From Flavobacterium sediminis (GTDB lineage: Bacteria > Bacteroidota > Bacteroidia > Flavobacteriales > Flavobacteriaceae): a stretch of DNA of 64,000 nucleotides. The DNA lies in assembly GCF_003148385.1 (NCBI RefSeq), contig NZ_CP029463.1, positions 682,001 to 746,000 on the forward strand, in the 5' to 3' direction. The position numbers were made by a program, and so were the translations under genes. Of this stretch, positions 8,917 through 17,041 are shown piece after piece. The notes below the pieces were generated by a model, which saw nothing but the letters and a program-made list of their open reading frames with translations, ran no database searches and was not told where the DNA came from. Position 1 is the stretch's first letter, and the number at the start of each line of letters is the position of its first letter.

Positions 8917-8947
8917 CAAATATAAATCTGTTTTTTACATTTGCAAA
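8917..8947 (-). promoter_or_regulatory. Consensus promoter of tRNA-Thr
   Basis: On the minus strand the -33 box TTTG (8944-8947) and -7 box TATATTTG (8917-8924) are 19 bp apart, the optimum for the Bacteroidota primary sigma factor. The tRNA begins about 48 nt downstream. Confidence 0.85.
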
Positions 8948-8976
8948 AAAAAACCGCATTTTTTTTATACTTTTTT

Positions 8977-9246
8977 TTAGTTTAAATCGTTGATTTTTGC
9001 AACTAATTGATTAGCAGCTTCCTCATATTCTTTACGAATTTCTTTGAAGTATGCTTTTTTATTTTCAACTGAATTATTGTTGATTTTAGTAATCAATTCA
9101 TCATATTTGTCGTAAATACTATCAACAATTTCATCCGTAGCCTCAGTCGGTTTCCCTCCGTGAGTCATCTCCCATACATAAACGATGTTTACTAAATCTC
9201 CTAAAACGTAGTTGATTTCTTTTTTCAAGTTTTTAACGCTTGCCAT
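8977..9246 (-). CDS. Small helical protein of unknown function
   Basis: This 89-residue, highly charged protein is predicted to be almost entirely alpha-helical (EINYVLGDLVNIVYVWEM, then long K/E-rich helices). I do not recognise a domain. It looks like the conserved hypothetical proteins found singly in flavobacterial genomes. There is no signal peptide or membrane segment, so it is cytoplasmic. A TAATTTTG box at 9271-9278 on the minus strand could be its promoter, giving it its own transcript downstream of manA. Confidence 0.72.
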   Translation of the reverse strand: MASVKNLKKEINYVLGDLVNIVYVWEMTHGGKPTEATDEIVDSIYDKYDELITKINNNSVENKKAYFKEIRKEYEEAANQLVAKINDLN

Positions 9247-9270
9247 TTTTTCTTTGGTTTAAAAATTTAT

Positions 9271-9278
9271 GCAAAATT
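9271..9278 (-). promoter_or_regulatory. -7 box upstream of the small helical protein gene
   Basis: TAATTTTG on the minus strand fits TAnnTTTG and lies 25 nt before the ATG. The nearest TTTG upstream is only 15 bp away, which is short for a -33 box. Confidence 0.35.
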
Positions 9279-9304
9279 AAAGAAATATCTTTTACAAAGC
9301 CTTT

Positions 9305-10264
9305 TTATAGAAAAATTTCTAACAAAGTTGCCTTACCTTCTATAACTATTGAAGATATTTCAGCCGGTATCAGTACTGTATCTCCTTTTTGATATGTATA
9401 CGTTACACCCTCGACAGTGAATGTAACTTTTCCTTCTGCACACATAAAAACAGTAAAAGAACCTTCATGCGATTTCCATTTTACTGTTCCATCCACCGGT
9501 AAAGCATCGGTATTGAAATAAGGACAGTGTACTAATTCTGTAGCTTGATTCTCATTTGCTGTATACGTGATCTTTGAAGGCGTCAGTTCATAATTAATTG
9601 CTTCTAACGCTAATTCTGTATGCAATTCTCTGGATTTTCCTTCGGCATCTACTCTGCCCCAATCATATAAACGATACGTCACATCACTGGTTTGCTGAAT
9701 TTCAGCGATTAAAACACCTGACCCGATAGCATGAATGGTTCCGGTTTCTAAAAAGAATACATCACCTGCCTTTACCGGAATTTCTTCCAATAACTCTAAC
9801 AATGAATTATTTTCCAAATGTTGTACATATTCTTTCTGATTACTTGCTTTTTTAAACCCAACCACTAAACGTGATTGTTCTTCAGCCTGCATTACATACC
9901 ACATTTCGGTCTTACCAAAAGAATTATGACGCTTTTTAGCCAACTCATCATTGGGATGCAATTGAATAGACAGATCTTCACGGGCATCAATGAATTTGAA
10001 CAGCAACGGAAACTGCTGTCCGAAATTCTCTAAAACTCTTTCTCCTAAGATCTCTTTCGGGAAATCGGCTATGATCTCATTGAGATTCCGACCTTTCAAA
10101 TCGCCATTTGCCACAACACTTATATCACCGGGAACAGTCGATATCTCCCAACTTTCGCCGGTAATCTCAGAAATAATGGGTTTATTCAAGTAATCTTTTA
10201 ATTTGGTTCCTCCCCAAATTCGTTCTTTTAAAATTGCTTCAAATTGAATAGGATAAGCTTTCAT
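9305..10264 (-). CDS. manA: Class I mannose-6-phosphate isomerase
   Basis: This 319-residue cytoplasmic zinc enzyme interconverts fructose 6-phosphate and mannose 6-phosphate. The cupin core shows the zinc-site region SIQLHPNDELAK near residue 100, with KTEMWYVM just after, then GDVFFLETGTIHAIG near 165 (a His ligand) and YRLYDWGR near 205. The length suits the short bacterial class I form. It is the last gene of idi-queD-manA, with only 6 nt between it and queD. Its product could feed the GDP-mannose and other sugar pools used by the polysaccharide cluster further on. Confidence 0.93.
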   Translation of the reverse strand: MKAYPIQFEAILKERIWGGTKLKDYLNKPIISEITGESWEISTVPGDISVVANGDLKGRNLNEIIADFPKEILGERVLENFGQQFPLLFKFIDAREDLSIQLHPNDELAKKRHNSFGKTEMWYVMQAEEQSRLVVGFKKASNQKEYVQHLENNSLLELLEEIPVKAGDVFFLETGTIHAIGSGVLIAEIQQTSDVTYRLYDWGRVDAEGKSRELHTELALEAINYELTPSKITYTANENQATELVHCPYFNTDALPVDGTVKWKSHEGSFTVFMCAEGKVTFTVEGVTYTYQKGDTVLIPAEISSIVIEGKATLLEIFL

Positions 10265-10270
10265 GTTACA

Positions 10271-10681
10271 TTATTCGCCTTTATAGGTTACAAAATTTCT
10301 TGGGGTTTCATATAAAGTTACTTCCAATTCTTTATCTGTACTGATCAAAGATCTCAGTTTATTCCAGATAACGACGGCTATATTTTCGGCTGTAGGGTTT
10401 AAGTCTTTGAACTCCTCTACATCCATATTTAGATTCTTATGGTCAAAAGCTTCTTCTATGTGTTCCTTAATCAGATCGGCCAGAATTTTTATATCCATTA
10501 CAAAGCCGGTTTCTACATCTATTTGTCCGGTTACACTTACAACCAGTTCGTAATTGTGCCCATGGAAGTTCGGATTGTTGCATTTTCCAAAAACGGATTC
10601 GTTTTTTTCCATAGACCAATCTTTGCGGTACAAGCGGTGCGCAGCATTAAAATGGGCTTTTCTGGAAACAGTAGCTCTCAT
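10271..10681 (-). CDS. queD: 6-carboxytetrahydropterin synthase / 6-pyruvoyl-tetrahydropterin synthase family
   Basis: This 136-residue T-fold enzyme converts dihydroneopterin triphosphate to a tetrahydropterin, most often for queuosine (QueD). The zinc His residues are visible in HFNAAHRLY near residue 15 and HGHNYELVV near 42. A catalytic Cys lies in FGKCNNPNFHG, the catalytic His is in the DHKNLN segment and a Glu in VTLYETPRN. The Cys spacing and length fit QueD. A pterin (BH4) role cannot be excluded from sequence alone. It sits between idi and manA with gaps of 11 and 6 nt, so the three genes form one operon. Confidence 0.88.
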   Translation of the reverse strand: MRATVSRKAHFNAAHRLYRKDWSMEKNESVFGKCNNPNFHGHNYELVVSVTGQIDVETGFVMDIKILADLIKEHIEEAFDHKNLNMDVEEFKDLNPTAENIAVVIWNKLRSLISTDKELEVTLYETPRNFVTYKGE

Positions 10682-10692
10682 AATACTAGTTT

Positions 10693-11220
10693 TTAAACTT
10701 TATGACTTTCTAAGTGATGGTAAAATTCATCAAAAATTATCTTGAACCAAACGGTATACATTTCAGGATTTAGCTGCAGATCTTCCTTAATATCATCTAT
10801 TGCCATCCATTTCCAACTTTCCACTTCTTCGGGATTTATCTTCGGCTCTCCGTCAAATCTACCGATCATAACATGATCCAGTTCGTGTTCTGTTAAACCG
10901 TTATCAAATGGTGCTTTATAAATAAAATGGAATAACTCCTTCAACTCTACCTCAAATCCCATTTCTTCTTTCAGCCTTCTCTTTCCGGCTTCTACATTGG
11001 TTTCTTCCGGTCGCTGGTGACTACAACAAGTATTGGTCCATAATAAGGGAGAATGGTATTTTGACTTTGCTCGTTGCTGAAGTAAAACCTGATTCTTATC
11101 ATTCAATACAAAAACGGAAAAAGCCCTATGTAACAAAGCTCTTTCATGAGCTTCTATTTTTTCCATAAGTCCGACCGGTTTGTCGTTTTGGTCAACCAAT
11201 ATTACTTTTTCTTCTTTCAT
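10693..11220 (-). CDS. idi: Isopentenyl-diphosphate delta-isomerase, type 1
   Basis: This 175-residue Nudix-fold enzyme interconverts isopentenyl and dimethylallyl diphosphate for isoprenoid synthesis. Key positions are seen in LWTNTCCSHQRP near residue 62 (active-site Cys and a metal-binding His) and in the Nudix-like AGKRRLKEEMGFEVE near 80. The catalytic Glu region is ELDHVMIGRFDGEPKINPEEVESWKWM. It leads the idi-queD-manA operon and would supply precursors for quinones and for the carotenoid genes about 22 kb away. Confidence 0.95.
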   Translation of the reverse strand: MKEEKVILVDQNDKPVGLMEKIEAHERALLHRAFSVFVLNDKNQVLLQQRAKSKYHSPLLWTNTCCSHQRPEETNVEAGKRRLKEEMGFEVELKELFHFIYKAPFDNGLTEHELDHVMIGRFDGEPKINPEEVESWKWMAIDDIKEDLQLNPEMYTVWFKIIFDEFYHHLESHKV

Positions 11221-11255
11221 AAATTGAATACTTAATCCTTAGTTTTCACGAAATA

Positions 11256-11263
11256 CAAATTTA
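11256..11263 (-). promoter_or_regulatory. -7 promoter box of the idi-queD-manA operon
   Basis: TAAATTTG on the minus strand matches TAnnTTTG and lies 36 nt upstream of the idi ATG. No clear -33 TTTG is found. Confidence 0.5.
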
Positions 11264-11414
11264 ATAATATAAACCGATAAAAAAACTTTTCATTTACCTC
11301 TATAGCTCTAACCTTTATCATAATCTTTTCATAAAAATCATTTTTCGTTTTAACTACTCTTGCCCGATTACATTTCTTTGCTTAATTTGGAGGGGAAAAA
11401 TCTAATAGAATTAT

Positions 11415-13655
11415 ATGCCGTTTTATAGTTTATCACAAAATGCAATTCATTTACCCGGACTAATCACTGACTTGGGCCTGATCCTGATTACCGCAAGTAT
11501 TGCTGTAATTATTTTCAAGAAGCTAAAACAACCATTAGTCTTGGGATATCTGGTTGCAGGTTTTTTAGCCGGTAATAATTTTCATTTTTTTCCGACAGTA
11601 GAAAAAACACACGATGTTTCCATCTGGGCAGAAATAGGTGTTATCTTCCTTTTATTCAGTTTAGGGCTAGAATTCAGTTTTAAGAAACTAACAAAAGTAG
11701 GCGGAACAGCTTCTATTACGGCATTAACACAAATTGTCTGTATGGTCCTTTTAGGTTATACAGTTGGACAACTAATGGGCTGGACTAATATGGACAGTTT
11801 GTTTTTAGGTGTCATTCTATCTATTTCGTCTACCACCATCATTTTAAAAGCATTTGAAGAATTAGGTGTGAAGAGCCAGAAATTTGCCGGAAATGTTATC
11901 GGTTCACTGATCGTTCAGGATATTTTAGCCATTTTAATGATGGTCTTACTTTCCACTGTTGCTGTAAGTAGTCAGTTTTCAGGAAGCGAATTAATCTTTG
12001 CTATCTTGAAGCTGATCTTCTTTTTAATCTTATGGTTTATTTTAGGAATCTTTTTTATCCCTAGTTTCCTCAATAAAGCCAAACATCTTTTAACGGACGA
12101 AATGCTCCTGATCATATCTATCGCACTTTGTTTATTAATGGTCATCTTTGCTGCCAGTGCTGGGTTCTCACCCGGATTAGGTGCTTTCATCATGGGATCT
12201 ATTATCGCTGAAACAACCGAATCAGAACATATTGAAAAATTGATCAAACCTGTAAAAGACCTTTTCGGTGCAATTTTCTTTGTTTCAGTCGGAATGCTTA
12301 TCAATCCGCAAACCTTAGTTACCTACTATGTTCCGGTAATTATTTTGACTTTAGTTACCATTTTCGGGCAATCCATAAGTTCTACGATTGGTTCTCTTCT
12401 TTCCGGACAACCTTTAAAACAATCCATACAGGCTGGTATGAGTTTATCCCAAATAGGAGAATTTTCATTTATCATTGCTACTTTAGGCTTATCACTAAAA
12501 GTAACTCAGGACTTTTTATATCCGGTAGTAGTTGCCGTTTCTGCAATCACTACTTTTACAACGCCTTACATGATTAAGTTCTCTACCCCGTTTGCCGCTT
12601 TTGTTGAAGACAAACTTCCTAAAAGATGGGTAAAACAAATTGAACGATACAGTGCCTATACCCAAGCAATAAAACCGACAAGCCTTTGGAAATCTTATAT
12701 CTTTGATTACACAAGACAGGTAACCATCAATACCGTTTTAGCTGTTGCTATTATTTTATTATCCCGTTTTTATTTGCTTCCCTTTACCGAAGAACTTAAA
12801 TTACCTTTCAGTTCCATCATTACAGCTTTGGTTACTCTGATGTTTTTATTGCCGTTTTTATGGGCGATCTCTTTGAAGCGTATCAATAAAGAAGCTGTTC
12901 AGAGTTTAATTCAGGAACGAAAATACAGAGGTGCTATAATTATAATGTTCATCGCGAGAATGCTGCTTTCTGTATTTTTGATCGGTTTTATGCTTAATAA
13001 GATCATCTCGCCTTTCTTTGGCATTATAATGTTCTTTCTGGCTATATTCGTTTACATTACCTATACAAAACAGATCAATCAGTTCTATTATCGTCTGGAA
13101 GATCATTTTCTGAAAAATTTCAAAGAGAACGGAAAAGAAAGCAAACCTAAAATCGAACGTCAGAACCTTACACCCTGGGATGGTCACATAGCGTCTTTTG
13201 TTGTTCCGTGCGATTCTGTTTTCAGCGGTCATACTATAGAAGACTTAAAGATCAGGGAGCGATTCGGAATTAACATTGCTTTCATTAAACGAGAAAACAA
13301 AACCGTATACATTCCTTCAAAAACGGAACTCATTTATCCTCAAGATGAATTGCACGTGATCGGAACGGATTTACAAGTCAATGAGTTCAAAAAATATTTA
13401 GAGAACCACCTCATATCCACAGACAATTCTGATATGGAAATTGTACTTTGGAAACTGGATATTAAAAACACTTCTTTCGTTAACAAAAGTATTAAAGACT
13501 CTCTCATACGAGAAGAAACGAACGGAATTATCGTTGGAGTAGAACACAATGGTCATCGCATGCTAAATCCTAAATCAAGCTATATCCTTCACGATAGCGA
13601 TGTCGTTTGGATCGTTGGCGACAAAAACAAAATTAAATCCTTTATTGAAGAATGA
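11415..13655 (+). CDS. CPA2-family cation:proton antiporter with two RCK-C domains
   Basis: This 746-residue inner-membrane protein has about twelve N-terminal membrane segments of the Na+/H+ exchanger fold (residues about 15-385), including GVIFLLFSLGLEFS and SGFSPGLGAFIMG-like stretches. A further hydrophobic block of three or four segments occupies about 435-560. The cytoplasmic tail carries two TrkA-C/RCK-C domains (about 590-665 and 675-746), each ending in a dELhVIG or sDVVWIVG strand. No RCK-N NAD-binding domain is present. It would exchange K+ or Na+ for protons under ligand control by the RCK-C pair. The stop overlaps the next start by 4 nt, coupling it to nnr. Confidence 0.9.
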   Translation: MPFYSLSQNAIHLPGLITDLGLILITASIAVIIFKKLKQPLVLGYLVAGFLAGNNFHFFPTVEKTHDVSIWAEIGVIFLLFSLGLEFSFKKLTKVGGTASITALTQIVCMVLLGYTVGQLMGWTNMDSLFLGVILSISSTTIILKAFEELGVKSQKFAGNVIGSLIVQDILAILMMVLLSTVAVSSQFSGSELIFAILKLIFFLILWFILGIFFIPSFLNKAKHLLTDEMLLIISIALCLLMVIFAASAGFSPGLGAFIMGSIIAETTESEHIEKLIKPVKDLFGAIFFVSVGMLINPQTLVTYYVPVIILTLVTIFGQSISSTIGSLLSGQPLKQSIQAGMSLSQIGEFSFIIATLGLSLKVTQDFLYPVVVAVSAITTFTTPYMIKFSTPFAAFVEDKLPKRWVKQIERYSAYTQAIKPTSLWKSYIFDYTRQVTINTVLAVAIILLSRFYLLPFTEELKLPFSSIITALVTLMFLLPFLWAISLKRINKEAVQSLIQERKYRGAIIIMFIARMLLSVFLIGFMLNKIISPFFGIIMFFLAIFVYITYTKQINQFYYRLEDHFLKNFKENGKESKPKIERQNLTPWDGHIASFVVPCDSVFSGHTIEDLKIRERFGINIAFIKRENKTVYIPSKTELIYPQDELHVIGTDLQVNEFKKYLENHLISTDNSDMEIVLWKLDIKNTSFVNKSIKDSLIREETNGIIVGVEHNGHRMLNPKSSYILHDSDVVWIVGDKNKIKSFIEE

Positions 13656-15163
13656 AAATCTTAACAGCGGAACAGATCAAAAAAGTTGATGTATTTACCA
13701 TACAAAACCAACCTATTTCTTCCATTGACCTTATGGAAAAAGCGGCAGAAGCATGCAGTAAATGGATCATGAAACATTTTGACAACCAACATAACTTTCA
13801 TGTATTTTGTGGCATAGGCAACAATGGCGGTGACGGTTTGGCAATTGCCAGAATATTGAAACAAAAACTCTACAATGTAACGGTATACGTCAAAAAAAGC
13901 GATCATTATTCTGAAGATTTCGAATCTAATTTTGAGCTTTGGCATGCCAATAAAGGACAAACCATTACCATTGAAAGCATGGTCGATCTCACTCTTCAAC
14001 CGGACGAAAATACCATTATTATTGACGCTATTTTTGGCTATGGATTAAACCGCCCTGTGACCGGACTGGAATCTTCAATTATTCAATACCTTAATTCGCT
14101 AAATAAAAAAACGATCAGTATTGATCTTCCTAGCGGTCTTTTTACGAATGACAATCATAAAAACACTTACGATACGATTATAAATGCCGATTACACGCTT
14201 ACTTTCGAATTTCCGAAACTATCCTTATTACTTCCGGACAACGAACATAAAAGCGGCACAATAATCATTTTACCCATTGGCTTGCTACCGGAAGGCATTG
14301 CCCAACAAAGTACTGATGTGTATTTCACTACCTTTGAAGATTGCCACCGGATCTATCAACCCAAAACAAAATTTGCGCATAAAGGAACAAACGGACATGC
14401 ACTCCTGATTACAGGAAGTCTAGGAAAAATGGGAGCTGCTGTTTTATCGTCGAAAGCATGTTTAAAAAGCGGAAGCGGATTAGTAACTGCACTAATTCCA
14501 CGAAGCGGAAACACTGTTATTCAGACAGCAAATCCGGAAATCATGACACTTTTAAGTGAAGAAGAAAACATTGTTTCAGGAAATTTTGCTTACCACTACG
14601 ATGCCGTAGGCATTGGCCCGGGTATCGGAAAAGAGCAAAATACCTTAGCACTCCTGAAAGAAGTACTTATGAATTGTAACAAACCATTGGTTATAGATGC
14701 AGATGCCTTAAATTTATTGGCCGAACATACAGAACTTCAAAAAACAATTCCCGTAAACAGCATTATCACACCACATCCGAAAGAATTATCTCGCTGGATC
14801 GGTTCATGGAAAAACGACACTGAAAAAATAGACAAAACACTCAAATTAGTAGACCAACTAAAAATTTATGTTGTGCTGAAAGGTGCTTATACCTGTATCT
14901 TTTGTCCGGACGGAACACTCCATTTCAATAGTACCGGAAATCCGGGAATGGGAACGGCCGGAAGCGGTGATGTTTTGACCGGAATAATAACCGGTTTATT
15001 AGCTCAAGGATATACTGCAAAAGAAAGCTGCATTCTGGGTGTTTACCTTCATGGTTTAGCAGGTGATCTGGCTTCTACAGAAAAAAGTCAGGAAAGTTTA
15101 ATTGCCTCTGACATTATTGATTTTCTAGGAAAAGGCTTCCTTCAATTTCAACCTACTTTTTAA
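13652..15163 (+). CDS. nnr: Bifunctional NAD(P)H-hydrate epimerase / ADP-dependent dehydratase
   Basis: This 503-residue protein repairs hydrated NADH and NADPH. The N-terminal YjeF epimerase domain (about 1-215) contains GIGNNGGDGLAIAR near residue 50 and IDAIFGYGLNRPV near 125. The C-terminal ribokinase-like dehydratase domain (about 225-500) contains LLITGSLGKMGAA, DADALNLLAEH, TPHPKELSRW and the nucleotide-binding GNPGMGTAGSGDVLTG near 430. The start ATG overlaps the antiporter stop (ATGA), a sign of coupled translation. Its tail overlaps the convergent FAD oxidoreductase gene by 11 nt. Confidence 0.96.
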   Translation: MKILTAEQIKKVDVFTIQNQPISSIDLMEKAAEACSKWIMKHFDNQHNFHVFCGIGNNGGDGLAIARILKQKLYNVTVYVKKSDHYSEDFESNFELWHANKGQTITIESMVDLTLQPDENTIIIDAIFGYGLNRPVTGLESSIIQYLNSLNKKTISIDLPSGLFTNDNHKNTYDTIINADYTLTFEFPKLSLLLPDNEHKSGTIIILPIGLLPEGIAQQSTDVYFTTFEDCHRIYQPKTKFAHKGTNGHALLITGSLGKMGAAVLSSKACLKSGSGLVTALIPRSGNTVIQTANPEIMTLLSEEENIVSGNFAYHYDAVGIGPGIGKEQNTLALLKEVLMNCNKPLVIDADALNLLAEHTELQKTIPVNSIITPHPKELSRWIGSWKNDTEKIDKTLKLVDQLKIYVVLKGAYTCIFCPDGTLHFNSTGNPGMGTAGSGDVLTGIITGLLAQGYTAKESCILGVYLHGLAGDLASTEKSQESLIASDIIDFLGKGFLQFQPTF

Positions 15164-16715
15164 GGTTTTCAGCGATCTTCAGAGCACATTTTTCTCCGTC
15201 TATAGCGGCTGAGATAATTCCTCCGGCATAACCCGCTCCTTCACCGCAAGGGTAAAGTCCCTTAATCTGTATGTGTTCTAAAGTTTGCGGATCTCTCGAA
15301 ATTCGTACAGGAGAAGATGTTCTGCTTTCAGGTGCATGCAAAATCGCTTCATTGGTAAAATAACCTTTCATACTTTTTCCGAACTCCTGAAATCCCTGAC
15401 GCATCGTTTGTGTCAAGAATCCGGGAAAAACCTCTCCTAATTCGATTGAAGTTGTTCCGGGCACATACGACGTTTTGGGTATTTCAGCAGATGTTTTTCG
15501 TTGCGAAAAATCTACCATTCGCTGTGCGGGAACTTTTTGAGTTTGTCCTGCCAAACGCCAGGCACGTTGCTCAATATCTTTCTGAAATTCCATTCCGGCT
15601 AACGGTCCGAATTTAGCAAACGGTTTAAAATCTTCCAATCGTAATTCTACCACAATTCCGGAATTTGCAGTAGCCTGATCTCGTTTTGAAGGAGACCAAC
15701 CGTTAGTTACCACTTCTCCCTCAGCAGTAGCACAAGGTGCAATAACTCCACCGGGACACATACAAAAAGAGTACATTCCCCTTCCGTTCACCTGCTTCAC
15801 AACCGAATAAGGTGCCGGTGGCAAATATTGCCCTCTGAAATCACAAGAATACTGAATACTATCGATCAGACTTTGCGGGTGTTCAGCCCGAACTCCTAAT
15901 GCAAAAGGCTTTGCTTCAATCTCAATCCCTTTTTGGTATAACAATTCAAAAATATCCCGTGCCGAATGTCCGGTTGCCAAAATAATATTAGGCGCTAAAA
16001 TAGTATTGCCATATTGCGTAACAATTCCTTTTACCTCATTATTCTTAATGAGAATATCCGTTACTTTAGTTTCAAACAAAACCTTTCCGCCATGTTCAAT
16101 AATTTTTTCACGAATATCCTGAATAATCTGTGGTAGTTTATTAGTCCCAATATGAGGATGCGCCTCAACCAAAATTTCCGATGACGCACCATAAGCTACT
16201 AATAACTGAAGAATTCGATCTACATCGCCGCGTTTTTTAGAACGGGTGTATAATTTTCCGTCAGAATACGTTCCGGCACCTCCTTCTCCGAAACAATAAT
16301 TCGATTCCGGATTAACCACATGATCTCTATTGATCGCTTTTAAATCGCGACGACGCCCACGGACATCTTTTCCACGTTCTAAAACAATTGGCTTTAATCC
16401 TTTTTCAATCAATTGCAAAGCCGCAAACAGGCCAGCCGGACCTGCTCCAACTACAATGACTTCCTGTGCATTTTCTACATTCGGATATTCCGGAATTCCA
16501 ATAGTCGTTTCATGGTATTCTTCTCCTACTAAATAAACGATAGCCTTAATGTTGATTTTGATGCTCTTTTGACGCGCATCAACAGAGCGTTTCACAACAT
16601 TTACCTTCTGAATATCCTGAGGAGAAACTTGGAACAGCTTAGCCACATGTTGTTTTAACAGCACTTCCTGAGCTGCTACTTCCGGAGAAACTTGAAATTG
16701 AAATTCACGTGGCAT
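15153..16715 (-). CDS. NAD(P)/FAD-dependent oxidoreductase
   Basis: This 520-residue flavoprotein has an N-terminal alpha/beta extension (about 1-85). It is followed by a dinucleotide-binding EVIVVGAGPAGLFAALQLIEKG near residue 90, a cofactor segment CFGEGGAGTYSDGKLYTR near 145, ILATGHSARDIFELL and a closing GLYPCGEGAGYAGGI near 490. These are the marks of the widespread uncharacterised FAD dehydrogenases related to the HI0933/geranylgeranyl reductase class. I take the ATG at 16715 (MPREFQF) as the start, because the longer reading from 16757 enters the tRNA terminator hairpin. The substrate is unknown. Confidence 0.88.
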   Translation of the reverse strand: MPREFQFQVSPEVAAQEVLLKQHVAKLFQVSPQDIQKVNVVKRSVDARQKSIKINIKAIVYLVGEEYHETTIGIPEYPNVENAQEVIVVGAGPAGLFAALQLIEKGLKPIVLERGKDVRGRRRDLKAINRDHVVNPESNYCFGEGGAGTYSDGKLYTRSKKRGDVDRILQLLVAYGASSEILVEAHPHIGTNKLPQIIQDIREKIIEHGGKVLFETKVTDILIKNNEVKGIVTQYGNTILAPNIILATGHSARDIFELLYQKGIEIEAKPFALGVRAEHPQSLIDSIQYSCDFRGQYLPPAPYSVVKQVNGRGMYSFCMCPGGVIAPCATAEGEVVTNGWSPSKRDQATANSGIVVELRLEDFKPFAKFGPLAGMEFQKDIEQRAWRLAGQTQKVPAQRMVDFSQRKTSAEIPKTSYVPGTTSIELGEVFPGFLTQTMRQGFQEFGKSMKGYFTNEAILHAPESRTSSPVRISRDPQTLEHIQIKGLYPCGEGAGYAGGIISAAIDGEKCALKIAENLKK

Positions 16716-16744
16716 GACAACAGTAGTATTTAACGTATTGATAC

Positions 16745-16772
16745 AAAAAAAGCCCAACTTTCGCTAGGCTTT
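16745..16772 (-). terminator. Terminator of the tandem tRNA-Asn transcript
   Basis: On the minus strand AAAGCC and GGCTTT arms (16767-16772 and 16749-16754) close a hairpin followed by a T run. It lies about 10 nt after the second tRNA-Asn and just before the FAD oxidoreductase start. Confidence 0.65.
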
Positions 16773-16782
16773 CTATTTTTTG

Positions 16783-16855
16783 CTCCCCTCTTGGGCTCGA
16801 ACCAAGGACCCTCTGATTAACAGTCAGATGCTCTAACCAACTGAGCTAAGGAGGA
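16783..16855 (-). tRNA. tRNA-Asn (anticodon GTT), copy 2, one base short in the acceptor stem
   Basis: This 73-nt copy on the minus strand has anticodon loop CTGTTAA and T-loop TTCGAGC. It is identical to the neighbouring copy across the whole tRNA except that the 3' acceptor strand reads AGGGGA instead of AGGGGGA, so the 7-bp acceptor stem with TCCTCCT cannot form fully. It may be a damaged gene or, more likely, a missed C in the plus-strand run at 16785-16788. CCA is not encoded. Confidence 0.88.
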
Positions 16856-16894
16856 ATAACCGTATAGGTTAAATTCCGTTTACAAAAAAGTTTG

Positions 16895-16968
16895 CTCCCC
16901 CTCTTGGGCTCGAACCAAGGACCCTCTGATTAACAGTCAGATGCTCTAACCAACTGAGCTAAGGAGGA
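16895..16968 (-). tRNA. tRNA-Asn (anticodon GTT), copy 1
   Basis: This 74-nt cloverleaf on the minus strand has acceptor arms TCCTCCT and AGGGGGA (7 pairs with one G-T), anticodon loop CTGTTAA with anticodon GTT, and T-stem CTTGG/CCAAG. It is first in a two-tRNA transcript, with a consensus promoter 26 nt upstream. Confidence 0.96.
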
Positions 16969-16993
16969 AGGTGTATTACCTTTTTTGCGAGTG

Positions 16994-17024
16994 CAAATAT
17001 AAACCGTTTTTTTATACTCACAAA
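16994..17024 (-). promoter_or_regulatory. Consensus promoter of the tRNA-Asn pair
   Basis: On the minus strand TTTG (17021-17024) and TATATTTG (16994-17001) are 19 bp apart, identical in form and spacing to the tRNA-Thr promoter. The tRNA starts 26 nt downstream of the -7 box. Confidence 0.85.
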
Positions 17025-17041
17025 TTATTTTTCTAAAAAAA

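Noticed and set aside
12906..13232. Antisense open frames inside the antiporter and other genes
   Set aside because: They have no recognisable domain, lie wholly opposite a well-supported gene and are common by chance in AT-rich DNA.
16716..16757. Longer start of the FAD oxidoreductase at 16757
   Set aside because: It runs into the tRNA-Asn terminator hairpin, and the family begins with the MPREFQF sequence at 16715.
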